A stretch of DNA of 64,000 nucleotides from Limnomonas spitsbergensis (GCA_037349105.1 JAYJMM010000105.1:2790001-2854000); one strand, 5' to 3'; shown: positions 1 through 10,855, numbered from the stretch's first letter. Program-made: numbers and translations. The notes: a model not told the origin generated them from the letters alone.

Positions 1-293
1 TAAGCTGCTTTTTGTGTCAAGCACCTTCTTTAAGGTATCTTTTAGTGGGCCATGCCGCTCTGCCTGCCTGACCCTGTCAATGAAGGCTGACAGATGGATG
101 TGTAGGCGCTGAAGGAACATCAGTAACCCGAACCCTGCAAACACGTACATGTACTTGCTAAGACTATGAGTGTGCTTGTCCTGGCGTGTGGCTGGGACTG
201 AAGACGGAATAGATGTTGGAGCGGGGCCGCCAAGACATGTTTGGGCTGCGTTTGGCTGATGCAAGTCTTGTGTTTCTGTGGTGCTGCTCACAG

Positions 294-1601
294 GGCATGC
301 TGCCTGCCCGTGGCCCCATCAAGTTGTCAACACGGACGTCGAGGCCCCTGGGTCAGGCGCTGCCGTCTGTGGGCCGACCCCCCTCAGCAAGGCCGTACAA
401 CCCCGCAAACCCGTTCCAACACCCAGCCTCCGCCGCCCGGGGCAGCCTCCCCGTGCAGCCTCACAACAATACCAACCTCAACAGCAACAGCAAGCGGCCG
501 CGAGAGATGGGCTCCGGAGCCGGTAAAGGCAGCTACCACCAGCACCAGCATCACCCCGCCGTTAATGACGCCGCGGAGGACTGGGAGGAGGAGGTGCGGC
601 CGCAGAGCAAGCGGCGCATGACGGCGGCGGAGCGCAGCCGAGCGGGGCTGCGGCCACGTGCGCACCCCAACTGGCAAGGCATCACCGGAGAGAGCCACTC
701 GGAGGGCGATGAGGACTACATGGAGGAGGACGACGACGAGGAGGGTGATGAGGGTTCGGGCCTGGAGGGAGGATACGGCGGGACCAGGTATGGCGGGATG
801 GGGGGGCCCGGCGGCAGCAGTATGGGCGGCGGTGGTTACTACGGGGGACAGCCATTGCACCGACGGACTTCTCATGCGGGTGGGGGCGGATGGGGCGCCA
901 GCAGGAATCCCAAGCTGAGGGGGAGCGACAGGATGCTGCATGGCAATGGGAGTGGCTTTGCTGGGGCTCGCTCGAGCGAGGGTGCCGGCAGGCGCGGCGG
1001 AGGCGGAGGCGGGTACTGCGGACCCGGAGGTCTGACGTCCATGATGGGCCACCAGGACATGGGAGCAGGCGGAGGCGCGATGGGGTGGGATCATGACCCG
1101 ATGGGTGCTGGACTCATGATGATGCAGTACGAGGAGCAGCTGCCGGAGTTCTTTGAGTACAATGGGCCCTTGCCAGCTGTGCTGACAGAGGCTGAGGCGG
1201 CAGAGGCAGGTCGCACGCACGGCGCTCCCGCCAACGCTGCGGCGGCGGCGGCGGCTGGCGATGCGGCTGCGGAGGGTCAAGCGGGGAAGAGGCCGCCAGC
1301 GGCGGCCGCAGCACCCATTGGCAAGATCTTGGTTGAGATCCGGCTTGAGAGTGACGAAGACGAGACCACAGCGCTGAATGGTGCTGCCGGGACTGCTGGC
1401 GCCTGCCCCGACGTACAGTATCCTGGGGGGACACCGCCGGCTGCAGCGGCACAACAGCAGCAGCATCTGCTGAGCGGCATGACCTCACTCCCGTCCTTTA
1501 GCACGCTGCAGTACGCTCAGCTTTGGGAGGCACACATGGGAGGGGGCAGCAGGAGGGGGCTGGTTAGTCATGAGGAGGACGAAGCAGACGGGTTCATATG
1601 A
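294..1601 (+). CDS. 3'-terminal exon of an unidentified Gly-rich, acidic protein
   Basis: Open frame of 435 codons to a TGA at 1599-1601. A splice acceptor (TGCTGCTCACAG) ends at 293, so I read this as the last exon in phase 0; the open frame continues to an ATG at 213 but that part looks intronic. Seen: an N-terminal Pro/Ser/Asn/Gln-rich part, a basic patch (SKRRMTAAERSRAG), an acidic run of Glu/Asp around nt 700-760, a long Gly/Met-rich stretch, an Ala-rich run near 1240, a second acidic patch (ESDEDE) near 1350 and a short Gln run. No catalytic motif or known domain is recognised. The composition suggests a disordered nuclear or RNA-associated protein, which is inference only. Upstream exons lie outside the window or in the first 290 bases, where none is visible. 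An antisense open frame over the same bases is a compositional shadow. Confidence 0.6.
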   Translation, partial: GMLPARGPIKLSTRTSRPLGQALPSVGRPPSARPYNPANPFQHPASAARGSLPVQPHNNTNLNSNSKRPREMGSGAGKGSYHQHQHHPAVNDAAEDWEEEVRPQSKRRMTAAERSRAGLRPRAHPNWQGITGESHSEGDEDYMEEDDDEEGDEGSGLEGGYGGTRYGGMGGPGGSSMGGGGYYGGQPLHRRTSHAGGGGWGASRNPKLRGSDRMLHGNGSGFAGARSSEGAGRRGGGGGGYCGPGGLTSMMGHQDMGAGGGAMGWDHDPMGAGLMMMQYEEQLPEFFEYNGPLPAVLTEAEAAEAGRTHGAPANAAAAAAAGDAAAEGQAGKRPPAAAAAPIGKILVEIRLESDEDETTALNGAAGTAGACPDVQYPGGTPPAAAAQQQQHLLSGMTSLPSFSTLQYAQLWEAHMGGGSRRGLVSHEEDEADGFI

Positions 1602-4480
1602 ACAGGTCTTTGTCATGGCTCGACATGTATATATACCAAGTGACTCGCGCATTTGTATGTTTCTATTACAATTATATGCTAAGGTGAAATAGCAGCGGTT
1701 AAACAGCGGATGTTTCATCGATGATAGTTTTTTAAATGTCAGCAACGGCATGGCCAGCGTCACAACGTTGAAGAGATCCATGGCTTGCGCTCGTACTGTT
1801 CATCTTAGGGTGCTTAAGCTGCACGGATGTCTCATCTTAGCCTTATCACCCTTTCAGCAGGGCCCAGCGGGTATGCACTGTTCTAAACCCTATCGGCGAC
1901 GGGAAGCCTGAAGACCTTGATGCAACAAGCCCTGGTGCTTGGGCCACCAGCTGTCAGCCGTCCAAGGTGTCATCAGGCGTAACATCCTTGACCCCGACGG
2001 CGCTCCATTACAATAAACACTGATGCATGGCTCGGGCATACAGGCAGAGAAGCCGGGCCCAGCGGGTATGCACCGTTCTTAACCGGCAGAGGAGCTTCGG
2101 GATATGCCAATGCACCAACACTTGAGATCACCCACTGTTATTGCGCCTAGTCCTGACCCAGAAAAAGCTTCACAAGAAATGGCTGCCCGGGCAGCAGACC
2201 CCCCATGTTGCTTTGTATGTATATTGAACTGTGACGTGAGCCTCCTCTCCAGAATCACCCACCCATCACAGGTTGCCCTCCATGCAGCTTGTTGCATCTC
2301 AAGCCAACCCAACTCGTCCATATGAGGCACCTGCCCCAACGTCAACTTCTAGAGCCGCTCAATGATCACCAAATAAGCTATTCTTGAGTTCCACGGCTAT
2401 GCCAACTGTTTTTCTGTCGATTGCTTGGAGAGCGGACCGCTTTCGTTCAAGTGATATGCAGGGTGCTTATTAAGGACTTGCCTGCGAATCGGGCGAGCCC
2501 CATGAGAGAGGGTGTGTGCATAATATTGCATCCCGTACCCAATTCGAGATGTAAGTCAAAGGGAAGGTGTAGAACCAGATCGTTAACCCACCATGGCGCT
2601 AAACTAAATTAATCCAGTCCATGGTTAAGGCACACAGGGTTGAGGTGCCATGCACACAGCGGTTCAAGGTTGAAGCACACAGGGGTTTACGGTAGTAGTG
2701 ACTAGGGGTATGTACAGTGAGTGGAGGGGGTGGGGAAAGCACGCCCAGTGGGTTCCTAACTTAAAACCTTAAGTAATTTAAATTAAGGCAAGCACATAAT
2801 TAAATTATATCAATACTTTGCTTTGGATCTAGCCCATTTGATCTGGATCTACCTTGTTTGATCTGGATTCAGCCCATCTAGCTGGCATAGATCCACCCCT
2901 TTGGGCCTGAATATAAACCTTCACCAAACACATCAGCAACACGAACCCTATACCATGAACCCTTTGACCTAGGTCCATCCCCAACCTGCTACCCCCCACA
3001 CCTGCTCCCACATAGGCATGGCAACTCCATGTGGGGTGCCACCAATAAAGAGAACCCCTCTTCGTGCCTGCTTGAAAAGCAGATTTCTAGTATTCAATGA
3101 AGGCATGCTCTTTCTCATTCTTGGGTGTTAAAACCGCCCATGCTTTCGTTTAACATGACCATGAATCAATTAAGGCATGCCCATGTTTTTGTTAGACGAC
3201 ACGATCATGATTCACATAAGGCTGGCATACCTCAAGGTTAAGGGATCGAACCCGCCACACGATCCTCTCCCTCCCATGTCTAGATCGCCGGGTTCCATGT
3301 TCTTGCCCCCCTCGCATAGGAGGGTGGCATGGCTGCACCATGGTCTTGTCTGTGCATGGTAGCTGGAATTGAGATTGCTCATCCCTACCAGCCCCAAGCG
3401 ACCGAGCGCTCAGCAGGGCGCAGCAGGTATGCACCGTTATAGACTTAAGGTTGGCGAGACAGGCCCATGATTAGGTTAAGACGGGCCAGTGATTTGTTAC
3501 GGCAGGCCCATGATTGAATTAAGGCAGGATAAATTGAAGGTAGGATTTACTTAAGGCAGGATTCTCATACTTGATGTGGTGACAGTTGGAGGGTTCTTGT
3601 ACGGGAGCATGTGTGAGACTTGTAAGCCTGCAACTTTTCCAAGCAAATCTGCTCTGAATAAAGAGGTTAAGCTGGGATATAAAGAAGACCATAGCAGTTG
3701 CGAGGGCCCTACATATAAGCTAGTAATGCCTTGTGAAATCATAAATTGCTCACTTTTACACAGGGGTTATGGGCTGTCAGTTGGGCTGATTGAAAGCCTA
3801 AATTTCAACGGGGCCCATGATTCCGATGCTTTGAGTGAGGCCAGCATGACAAGGTAGTAGCTGTTATGTTCCTCCTAGCACTAGTACTAGTACCAGTACC
3901 AGACAACTACATACGCGGCTAGGGGGGCTGTGCACGCTTGGTAATTTAAGCCAGGGCAAGGAGCTTGTCCCAGATGACACTCCAAGTGTGACCCAGGCTT
4001 CTAGTCGTACCCTGGCTCCTAGTGTTATCCAGGCTTCTAGTCTCACTCAGGCTTCCAGTCTCACTCAGGCTTCCAGTCTTACCTTAATCATCTAGAAGGC
4101 CCCCCACTTTGGAAAACATGGAGTCTACGGTAGCTTGGAGATTACTTCGGGGATTTTGCTGTACTGTAGACGTTCTTTGCCTTCGCATGAGGCAAGTAAT
4201 TACGGATTAGTTTTTTAATCGCATGGCCAAACAGTAGTTTTTTGTTTCTTATTAAGCCAAAGGGGCCATCAACAGTTTATGTTATTTCGCCAAGCCACTT
4301 AAATGGAAAGCTGGTGCTTCGCTAGCGAGGTAAGGCGTAGCAACCGCAGGGGTAGGTGGGAACGCATAGAGCATTACGATAAGAATACCAGTACAGCTGG
4401 GGGAAAGTGTGGGGAATTTGTGCGGTATCGGTACTCACAGGAGAAAATCTCAGTTTTTCATTATATAAATTGGTATTGTT
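1602..4480. other. Gene-free stretch with SINE fragments
   Basis: No gene is recognisable. It holds two fragments of a SINE-like family, at about 1850-1890 and 2050-2085 (both contain GCCCAGCGGGTATGCAC), and one longer copy at 3225-3445. Short imperfect repeats of CAGGCTTCTAG/CCAGTCTCACT lie at 4000-4080 and a dinucleotide-like TAGTACCAG run near 3885. Short open frames here have no coding signature. Confidence 0.5.
3225..3445 (+). repeat. tRNA-derived SINE-like element, copy 1
   Basis: Contains GATCGAACC at 3244-3252, which fits the RNA polymerase III B-box consensus GWTCRANNC. It is followed by a body shared with copies at 8455-8622 and 49025-49290 (CATGTTCTTGCC, then GGTAGCTGGAATTGAG), and ends in CAGCAGGTATGCACCGTT. 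The A box of this copy is degenerate. Confidence 0.55.
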
Positions 4481-4489
4481 TTTGCACCG

Positions 4490-5660
4490 TTGCTGCCGCC
4501 TCAGGCTGGCGTGAAAAGACCTTGGTCTGGCTCCTGATGCTCAGGCATCTCAGGACCTCCGATATAAATTGATTTTATTTTTGCTGCATTGTTGCCGCCT
4601 CGGGCTGGCGTTAAAAGACCTTGGTATAGTACTTGTTTCTCCGGCATCCCATGACCTCCAATCTAAATTGACATGGCTTTTTGCATCATTGCTGCTGCCT
4701 AGGGCTGGCGTTAAATGACCTTCATCTCGCACATTATGGCGTTTGTTGAAGACGTGCTAGACTTTGTTGAGGGCTAGTTTGCTGTTTCTTTTCTTGCCTC
4801 CCTGGGGACTGGCTCTTTCCCTTTCTTTCTTCTCTGTTGCTTTTAGAGACATGAATACTTCGGTCTGCCTTTTGCGTTTTCTGGAAGGGTGTTTCTTGTT
4901 GCCCATTGTGCTCCTCTCTGTCACTCCTCTAGTCTCTACTCTCTTATCTTTTCCCTCCCAACCAGACAGGACGTTGGAGAGCCCGTAGGCAAGGGGGGGA
5001 GGTCCTCGTTTTCTGCAACTTGAAGTTGAACTTTTTGAAGGCTCGTCTCTTCAGAGGCAGAGGATACGGTTTCCCAGACCTTTGTATTCTTGTTGTTTGG
5101 TGGGTGAACTTGCTATCATTTCTTTCTTCTTGTACCGTCTCCCCTGACTTTCTCAGCTGACTCTTTGTTTGCCGACGTTGCCGAGCTTCATCTCAGCATA
5201 GACTCGAGGCGTTATGACAGCAACCTGATGCGACGGCATCCAGGACCTCCGATTTAAATTGATTTTCTTTTTTGCACCGTCGCAGCCGCCTCGGTCTGGC
5301 GTTAGAGGACCTTGGTCTGGCACCTGATGGTCTAGCACCTGATGGTCTGGCATCTTAGGACCTCCGATCTAAATTGGTATTATTTTTGCTGCGTTGCTGC
5401 TGCCTCGGGCTGGCGTTAAAAGACCTTGATCTGGCACCTAATGCCCCAGCATCCCAGGACCTCCGATCTAAATTGATTTTCGTTTCTGTGGCATTCCTGC
5501 CGCTTCGGGCTGGCGTAAATAGACCTTGGTCATGCACCTGATCCTCCGGTATCCCAGGACCTCCGATAAAATTAACTTTCCTTTTTCGGCGTTGTTGCCG
5601 CCTCGGGCTGGTGTTAAAAGACCTTGGTCTGGCGCCTGATGCTCTGGCATCCCAGGACCT
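4490..5660. repeat. Tandem repeat of about 110 bp in two blocks
   Basis: About seven diverged copies of a unit of roughly 110 bp, in blocks at about 4490-4735 and 5215-5660, separated by 480 bp of unrelated T-rich sequence. Each copy carries GACCTCCGATNTAAATTG, a T-rich stretch, GCTGCCTCGGGCTGGCGT and AAAAGACCTTGGTCTGGC. The copies generate near-identical short antisense open frames (ending NLDRRS) that have no homologue I recognise and are regarded as non-coding. The separated blocks suggest an older continuous array that was later interrupted. Confidence 0.75.
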
Positions 5661-5773
5661 CCGACATATATGTTTTTACATCATTAAAAAGTTCATGAAA
5701 ATTGAAGGGAATCAAACTTTGTATGTCCCCCATTATTACCACTTCATAATCGGTCGGTTATATAGCTAGTACT

Positions 5774-6434
5774 TTAAAATTGAAGGGAACAGAGACAAAT
5801 ACTTGCGCTTGCTGAATTTGTAAATGCTGCAATTGCTTTTAGATGCACGTGTGCGCTTGAGTGCAGCTTGTACACTGTCTCCACGAAGATGCCATCGGCT
5901 TCATACTTTGTCACCTCGAACCTCGTGTCCCCAATGAGCTGCCGATCAATTGCGAACATCGCTGTGTCGATCTGCCAGGCCGCCACATTGTTCCCAGCAA
6001 CGACCCGTGCAGGCAAATCCCGCCAATGGTCAAAGGTGTAGAGGTGTCCAAGGGAGAACTTGGTCGCCGCTAAGACCCAGTAGTTGGGATGCACCACATT
6101 GTCTCCATCCACAAAGTACACCATGCCATCCCCGGTGATCAGATCTAGGCCCTTGTTCCGCTGGGCATGCCCTGTCACGCTGCCGTTCTGCCTGTGGGTC
6201 ACCTCCAAGATCTTGACCTGGCCGTACAGGACCTCCAGAGTTTTGCTCTCAGCCTCCAAGACAGGTCGGAAATCCTCTACTGCGGCATCGTGGACCAAGA
6301 TCCACTGCGTGTTCAGCTGGAACTGCATGCTGGCATGCAGCCGGCGCTGATACTCAGCTGGGTGGGACCTGGTGAAGGGCGAGATGATGTAGAGCAGTCC
6401 CATGCATGCCCATGCAGGAGGTGCACCGAACATG
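5774..6434 (-). CDS. GT-A glycosyltransferase-like segment (GT43-like)
   Basis: Open frame read from an ATG at 6434 to a stop at 5774, about 219 aa. Seen: GLLYIISPFTRS near the start, a QWILVHDA strand, HAQRNKGLDLI, then GMVYFVDGDNVV, a DxD-type metal/nucleotide-sugar motif (DGD), and AWQIDTAMFAIDRQLIG. The order of elements (ITP-like strand, W-x-x-V-x-D, QRNKALD-like motif, VYFaDdDN-like motif) matches family GT43 glucuronyltransferases, which transfer a sugar from a UDP-sugar in the Golgi lumen. No transmembrane anchor is visible. The same DNA up to 6559 is open in this frame without an obvious start, and it overlaps the PWWP exon in another frame. The C-terminal tail after FVET looks poor and a donor (ACA|GTGTAC) occurs at 5876. 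It may be one exon of a larger gene, a fusion with the PWWP gene, or a decaying copy. Confidence 0.5.
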
Positions 6435-6878
6435 GTTGAGAGCCTGAGGGTGAGAAGCCCCCAAACATGCATTTCCGCGAATCGGCTGCTTGGCATGCTT
6501 CTCGTAGTGCTCTTTGAAATTAAACACTTTTTCTGGTGGCACCCACTGCATGAGCGCAAACAGAGGGTCGAGCAATCGAAACAGTACTTTAAGTTGAAGG
6601 CCTAAAGCAGCAAACACTTGTTTCGATCCTCAATAACGGACCTGGAATCGCTGATCAGGGAAGAATGAAACCAGAAATGAATCTTGGACGCGACTGAGTT
6701 TTGCTGCATTACAAGCCGAAGCAGGATCAACTATTTGTCCTGCCCAGAGCTCAGTGAAACCTTTAAGCTTGCACCAGACCAAAGCCCCAGGATGACGGGG
6801 CGGTGGACCCCCCATGTCTGAATACGCGTCCAGGTTATCTATCTTATGCACACATTTTAGCTCTTGACTTCCAGCCAT
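6354..6878 (-). CDS. PWWP-domain protein
   Basis: Exon 1 runs 6878-6642 from an ATG. A donor (CCAG|GTCCGT) and an acceptor (CTCATGCAG|TGG) remove a 96-base intron, and exon 2 starts at 6545 in phase 0. The spliced product contains PGALVWCKLKGFTELWAGQI, FLVSFFPDQRFQ and then WVPPEKVFNFKEHYEKHAKQ. That is a complete PWWP fold: the LVWaKlkG strand, the W-A-x-V/I position, a VxFFxD strand, and WVPPEKVFxFxEH at its end. PWWP domains read methylated histone tails and DNA on chromatin. After the domain the frame continues with low-quality residues to a stop at 6354 (about 142 aa in all), so the true 3' end is unresolved. The gene is head to head with mL43, with 109 bp between start codons. The PWWP call is firm; the extent is not. 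Confidence 0.75.
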
Positions 6879-6987
6879 GCTTCAGCAAAGCAAGCATCAG
6901 TACGGACCTCCGAATCAGGCATGCCCCACATTAACCAGAGCAGGGGGAAACGACTCATCCCGATTGGTGCTGAATCCAGGCTCAACG
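6879..6987. promoter_or_regulatory. Bidirectional promoter between PWWP gene and mL43
   Basis: Only 109 bases separate the start codons of the two divergent genes (6878 on minus, 6988 on plus). Any core promoters and both 5' UTRs must lie here or overlap the neighbouring gene. No TATA box is evident. That it works as a shared promoter is inferred from the spacing. Confidence 0.45.
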
Positions 6988-8271
6988 ATGGCGAAATATG
7001 GGACATGGATGCTGGAGAAGCTTGTCCTGCAGTACTGCGCCAAGGATGGGAGTTCCGCAGGAATGAGGTGCGGTCGCATTTGCGGCAGACTAGCCAAGCC
7101 CTCAGCGAAAGAGATACCGAAATCGCAGCAGCATCACCATTTGGTGTACTACTCTTGCCCTCGCAGAGAATTCTTGAGCCATACCTTACCCGCTTTACAA
7201 GCAAGAAACCCCCAGCTGGAGGTGCAGGAGTTCGAGAAGCCGCATCGTCACCCCAAAGTTGTGGCATTGTACCGTGAGTACCGATGGCAGAACTCGGTTC
7301 CAAACTAAACACTGACATGCCCTCCATGCAGTCAGGGCGTCAACATGTTATTCTAGGACATCCAGTCTGAATCTTTAGCATTCTATGCCTACTTTTGTTG
7401 GCCTTTTTCAGTCTGTTGCAGTCTGGTTGAGGATTAGGGGATGACCTGCAGAGTTAATGAACTGCCCTCTTGGTATACGGTATTCTGAATGGATCAAGAA
7501 TATATGAAGAGTGGAGGAAGAATACTGGTAGATCAAGATATTTTTTACATCATCATCAATGACGAGCATGAGAGCACTCACAATCCAAACCCCTTTTTGT
7601 TGGGAATTTGCTTCGTGGTAGCACACCCCTTTCCTAGCGACGGTACTTCTGTAGGTTATTTCGATGCATGGTGATACCCCTCACCTGATGATTTGGCCAG
7701 AACTGTTGAGGTTAATGGGGTTTTGTTATCAGAGTGGCATTACATGACCCTTACCGCAACCAGAAAACGAGCTGCCTGCTATAGAAGGTATGGGAAAGTT
7801 GGGGGCCAGCCTGGATGCTTCAGTCAGGTTCCATCCCCACGCATCTTACATCTGGATTCACCTATGTATCCTTGCAGGCAGCGGCCGGTCGAAACCCATA
7901 GATGTGAAGAACTTGTCCTCACGGGACATAGAGGAGCACGTGTCATGGCTCAGAACCTCTCATGGGAGAGATCAAGAATACAAGGTGGGCATAAACTAAT
8001 GTTTATCAAACCTATTTCAGTGGTAGGCTTCAAGTTGTGTTTGTCTGTACATTGCAGATTATTGCACGCCCGCAAAGCTCTTTCGATATGTTCCCTTTCC
8101 ACCTCATGCTGCCTCTGCTGGTGTGCTTTTCTTCGTCTCTCATCGAAGGTGACAACGAGTCGCCACTTGTCCAGGAACCCTAGCATTCAAGGAATGTGGA
8201 GCATAGACACCTTTGCCGCCCAGTTGCAGCGGCGAAATGCCAAGGCGGTAAAGAAGGCAGCTGTTCCTTGA
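6988..8271 (+). CDS. Mitochondrial large ribosomal subunit protein mL43
   Basis: Four exons joined by phase-matched GT-AG introns: 6988-7067, 7167-7273, 7878-7984 and 8149-8271, giving 138 aa. The start is the ATG opening MAKYGTWMLEKLVLQYC. Seen: KDGSSAGMREFL, RNPQLEVQEFEKPHRHPKVV, and near the C-terminus LSRNPSIQGMWS. These match mL43 (MRPL43 in animals, Mrpl51 in yeast), a thioredoxin-like protein of the mitoribosome: the dGaSSrGaRef segment, the aRNPxv segment and the NPSIQGqW signature. Length fits the family (140-160 aa). It acts in the mitochondrial matrix in translation; a targeting signal would be the short N-terminus, as is usual for this protein. The last acceptor is AAG rather than CAG but is the only one that keeps the frame. 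It shares a short intergenic region with the PWWP gene. Confidence 0.92.
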
Positions 8272-8454
8272 TTTAGCGGTCCACTTTTGCCCGGTGGACT
8301 CTGGGCATGCAAAGCTATCATGCTGGGTGTCAATGACGGTACACCTCTGGGCCCCGCTATCATGCTGGGTGTACACGCATGTGTGGGAAATGGTGAAGTG
8401 GTCCAAGACTGGTAGCATCCTTACCCACGTGGATTGGACCCGCTCGACAATCAT

Positions 8455-8622
8455 CTCTCTCTCTCTCTCCCCCTGCCTAGATCACCGGGTTTCATGTTCC
8501 TTGCCCCCCTCACCATGGTCCTGGCTGTGCATGGCAGTTGGAATTGAGGTTGCTCATCCACTACAAACCCCATGCGGCTGAATGCTTGAATGGCCCAGCG
8601 GGTGTGCACCGTTCTTAATATG
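8455..8622 (+). repeat. tRNA-derived SINE-like element, copy 2 (3' part)
   Basis: Shares with copies at 3225 and 49025 the segments CTAGATCACCGGGTTTCATG, GCTGTGCATGGCAGTTGG and the terminal GCCCAGCGGGTGTGCACC. The tRNA-like head is missing or unrecognisable; a CT-rich stretch precedes it. Confidence 0.5.
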
Positions 8623-9212
8623 TGTTGGGGGAGACACTATTGAAATCCTGTTTTGCAGTACCCGTACTAGCTCAATGATTTATCTCCTCGATTTTTATTT
8701 ACTACCTTGTATAGATCGTCTAAGAAACTGTTTGGAATAGTGTCACATCAGCGCTACTTCCGATGAATGACCATGTAATAATTGTGTTTAGCTTCCCTTT
8801 CCCTCTGGTTGCAGAAGCCCAGCGTGGACTAGCTCGTTTTCGTATGCCGTAGATGTTCGCCTTCGAGGTGCACTGTCAGAAAATACATGGACACTCGTTG
8901 TAGCTAGCATCTGGACAAAGACTCGGTTAGCTAGGATCCAGACAAAGTACGATTGTGTATCTCAGAACTATACGCTCCCTCCCTCAGTTTGGACCCTGGT
9001 TGCAGCTCGGCCGAATCAGGCAGGTGGCTTACTAAGTAGACGATCATAAACTTACAAGAAAGGTGCACATGTAGTTGGTATCCGATGAGTCGCTCATGCC
9101 GTCTTGATTACCTTCACCGACAGACAGGGTCCCGCCCTTGTACAAACATTTTCAAGTTACACATTGCAATTCAATAAAACCGAGTAGGCCTACAAGGTCC
9201 AACAATGCCTTG

Positions 9213-9432
9213 TTATCCAGAACTTGCTACCGGCGAGCCTGCTATGAGGCCCAATGTATCGCCATGCAGGAGAAACTTGGGCATGCAGAAATACTCATAT
9301 TCAACCAGATAAATTTCATCCCTAACTGGCTCCTGCCCGGCTGTAATGCAAAGATCGAGCACAGAATCCTCCAGTTTCCGTGCTGAGGGGCAAGTCTGAC
9401 GAGCAAGCACCAGACGTGCCACAAGCCCTAAA
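9213..9432 (-). CDS. Possible terminal exon of an unidentified gene
   Basis: Minus-strand frame after an acceptor-like TGTTTAG at 9433, ending in a stop at 9213. It reads LEDSVLDLCITAGQEPVRDE, then IYLVEYEYFCMPKFLLHG, a composition unlike the surrounding shadow frames. No domain is recognised and no upstream exon was joined with confidence. An alternative donor (CCG|GTAGC) lies just before the stop. Confidence 0.25.
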
Positions 9433-10189
9433 CACTACCAAGGGGCAAGTTGCCGAGGCTGCAAAAATAGCAGCACAGCAAACAGATAAGTAATTTTGAA
9501 ATATCTCCTCTGCTAGAGGCTCTAGAACAACGAAACAGAAGTTTTATGTCTGTTTGACACGGCAGTGACATGGTCAGGGGCGCAAAGCTCATTGCAGAGT
9601 ATGCACCAAACCCTGCCCATTATTGAAGTGACGACTGTCAAACATTCCCAAACTGAGGGCATGCAGATTACAAGAAACGAAGAAAATATGAAGGCGGACC
9701 GTCATTGAAACAAAGGCAAAATGAAGGCGTGCAGATTCTGAGGGCCTGAACAAAAACAAAGCCCAGCAGGCTGTTCATGGCTTATGCCTTCAACTTCCCC
9801 CTCTCCCAGACACGAAGCCAAATAGTTGAGGCACGTTGTACCAGCATAGCTTATCCCGGAGGCACCCTGCCACAAGGTGCCAACAGTACACCATGCGCCG
9901 CCTGCAACCAAGCCGCAGTACAGCAAACTTCTTTGCCTTGCAACATCCAGCCTAACTCTGAAACAACAGCCTACCAAAAATAGCTCTCCTCACAGCAGAG
10001 GCATCCAGAGCATAGGCTAATCTCTGATGAGGATATGGACACACAGCTGCGCAGGCAGCACTCAGGCATGCACTGCAAGCCAACTCAATGCACGAGCAGC
10101 GAGGCCTGCCTACGACCATGGACAGTAAGATTCAAGGCAGGGGGCCGAGCTTGATTTATTATGGCACGCCTGTATTCCAGACTTTCTGC

Positions 10190-10400
10190 TACATTTCAGC
10201 TACTCCCTGAGTGGCCGCCGGCCGGGTGCTCCATGCCTGGCCAGCCATACTGCATGGGCCTGTGTCTGAAGGCCAGTCAAGAGCTGGCCCCAATCCGACC
10301 TTGGGTAGCCGCAGGGCAGCCTGCCATAGTTGGACTTGTGGCCGGAAAAATAAACACTGGCAGTAGACGCAACCGGCGGGGAGCCCCCGGCGTTAATGCA
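10190..10400 (+). repeat. Dispersed repeat, AAATAAACACTGG-ended family
   Basis: Part of a family seen also at about 27005-27085, 52795-52905 and 58195-58290, and inverted near 25845-25935 and 26620-26740. Shared words are CCCAATC, a GGCCGCC/GGTAGCCGC block and AAATAAACACTGG. A TTCAGCTAC motif precedes several copies. It has no open frame and looks like a short non-autonomous element. Confidence 0.5.
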
Positions 10401-10689
10401 GGCTTGGAAGCAGGCCAAGAGAATTAGGGGGATCCTGAAGTGCACTGGACGCCCCCCCAAAATCACAACACATGCTCATGCAGCGTAGCTGTGGCTGTTG
10501 GCTGGGCAGTTTGCCGCAGCCTCATCAGAGGCCACGCTCCTTATAATGAGCATCCAAAGGAAGCGACAGGCATTGCCCCCAAGTCTGGCCAGGTCGAGTG
10601 CTGACAGCCCTTAGCACTGAACCTAATGAAGCTCCTGCGACAAGAGAGGAGCTGACACTTCCCAGATTAAGTCATCAGGGGCGCCTTTG

Positions 10690-10855
10690 GAGGTCTGGCA
10701 GACAGGGGCCTGGGCAGGGGCCTGGCAGACAGGGGCCTGGGCAGTGGCCTGGGCAGGAGCCTGGTAGACCGTGGCCTGGGCAGTGGCCTGGGCAGGAGCC
10801 TGGCAGACCGTGGCCTGGGCAGTGGCCTGGGCAGGGGGCTGGGCAGGACACTGCC
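10690..10855. repeat. 39-bp G-rich minisatellite
   Basis: About four copies of a unit of roughly 39 bp built from CCTGGGCAGTGGCCTGGG and GAGCCTGGTAGACCGTGG, the first copies shortened. Both strands are open in several frames because the unit is a multiple of three, giving Gly/Pro/Trp-rich conceptual peptides. No gene context supports translation. Confidence 0.8.

Larger units (their letters stand above)
8272..10680. other. Region without a confident gene
   Basis: Downstream of mL43 there is a possible TGTAA polyadenylation signal at 8774-8778, which is far from the stop. The stretch holds SINE-like DNA (8281-8400 and 8455-8622), one possible minus-strand exon at 9213-9432, and a copy of a dispersed repeat at about 10190-10400. 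Other open frames are short and lack codon or motif support. Confidence 0.4.

Noticed and set aside
384..1466. 360-codon antisense frame over the first gene
   Set aside because: It mirrors the GC-rich Gly/Ala codons of the plus-strand exon, has no domain, and the plus frame ends in a natural terminal exon.
3225..3310. Possible tRNA gene
   Set aside because: A B-box is present, but no cloverleaf can be formed and the sequence is shared with dispersed copies, so it is treated as SINE-like.
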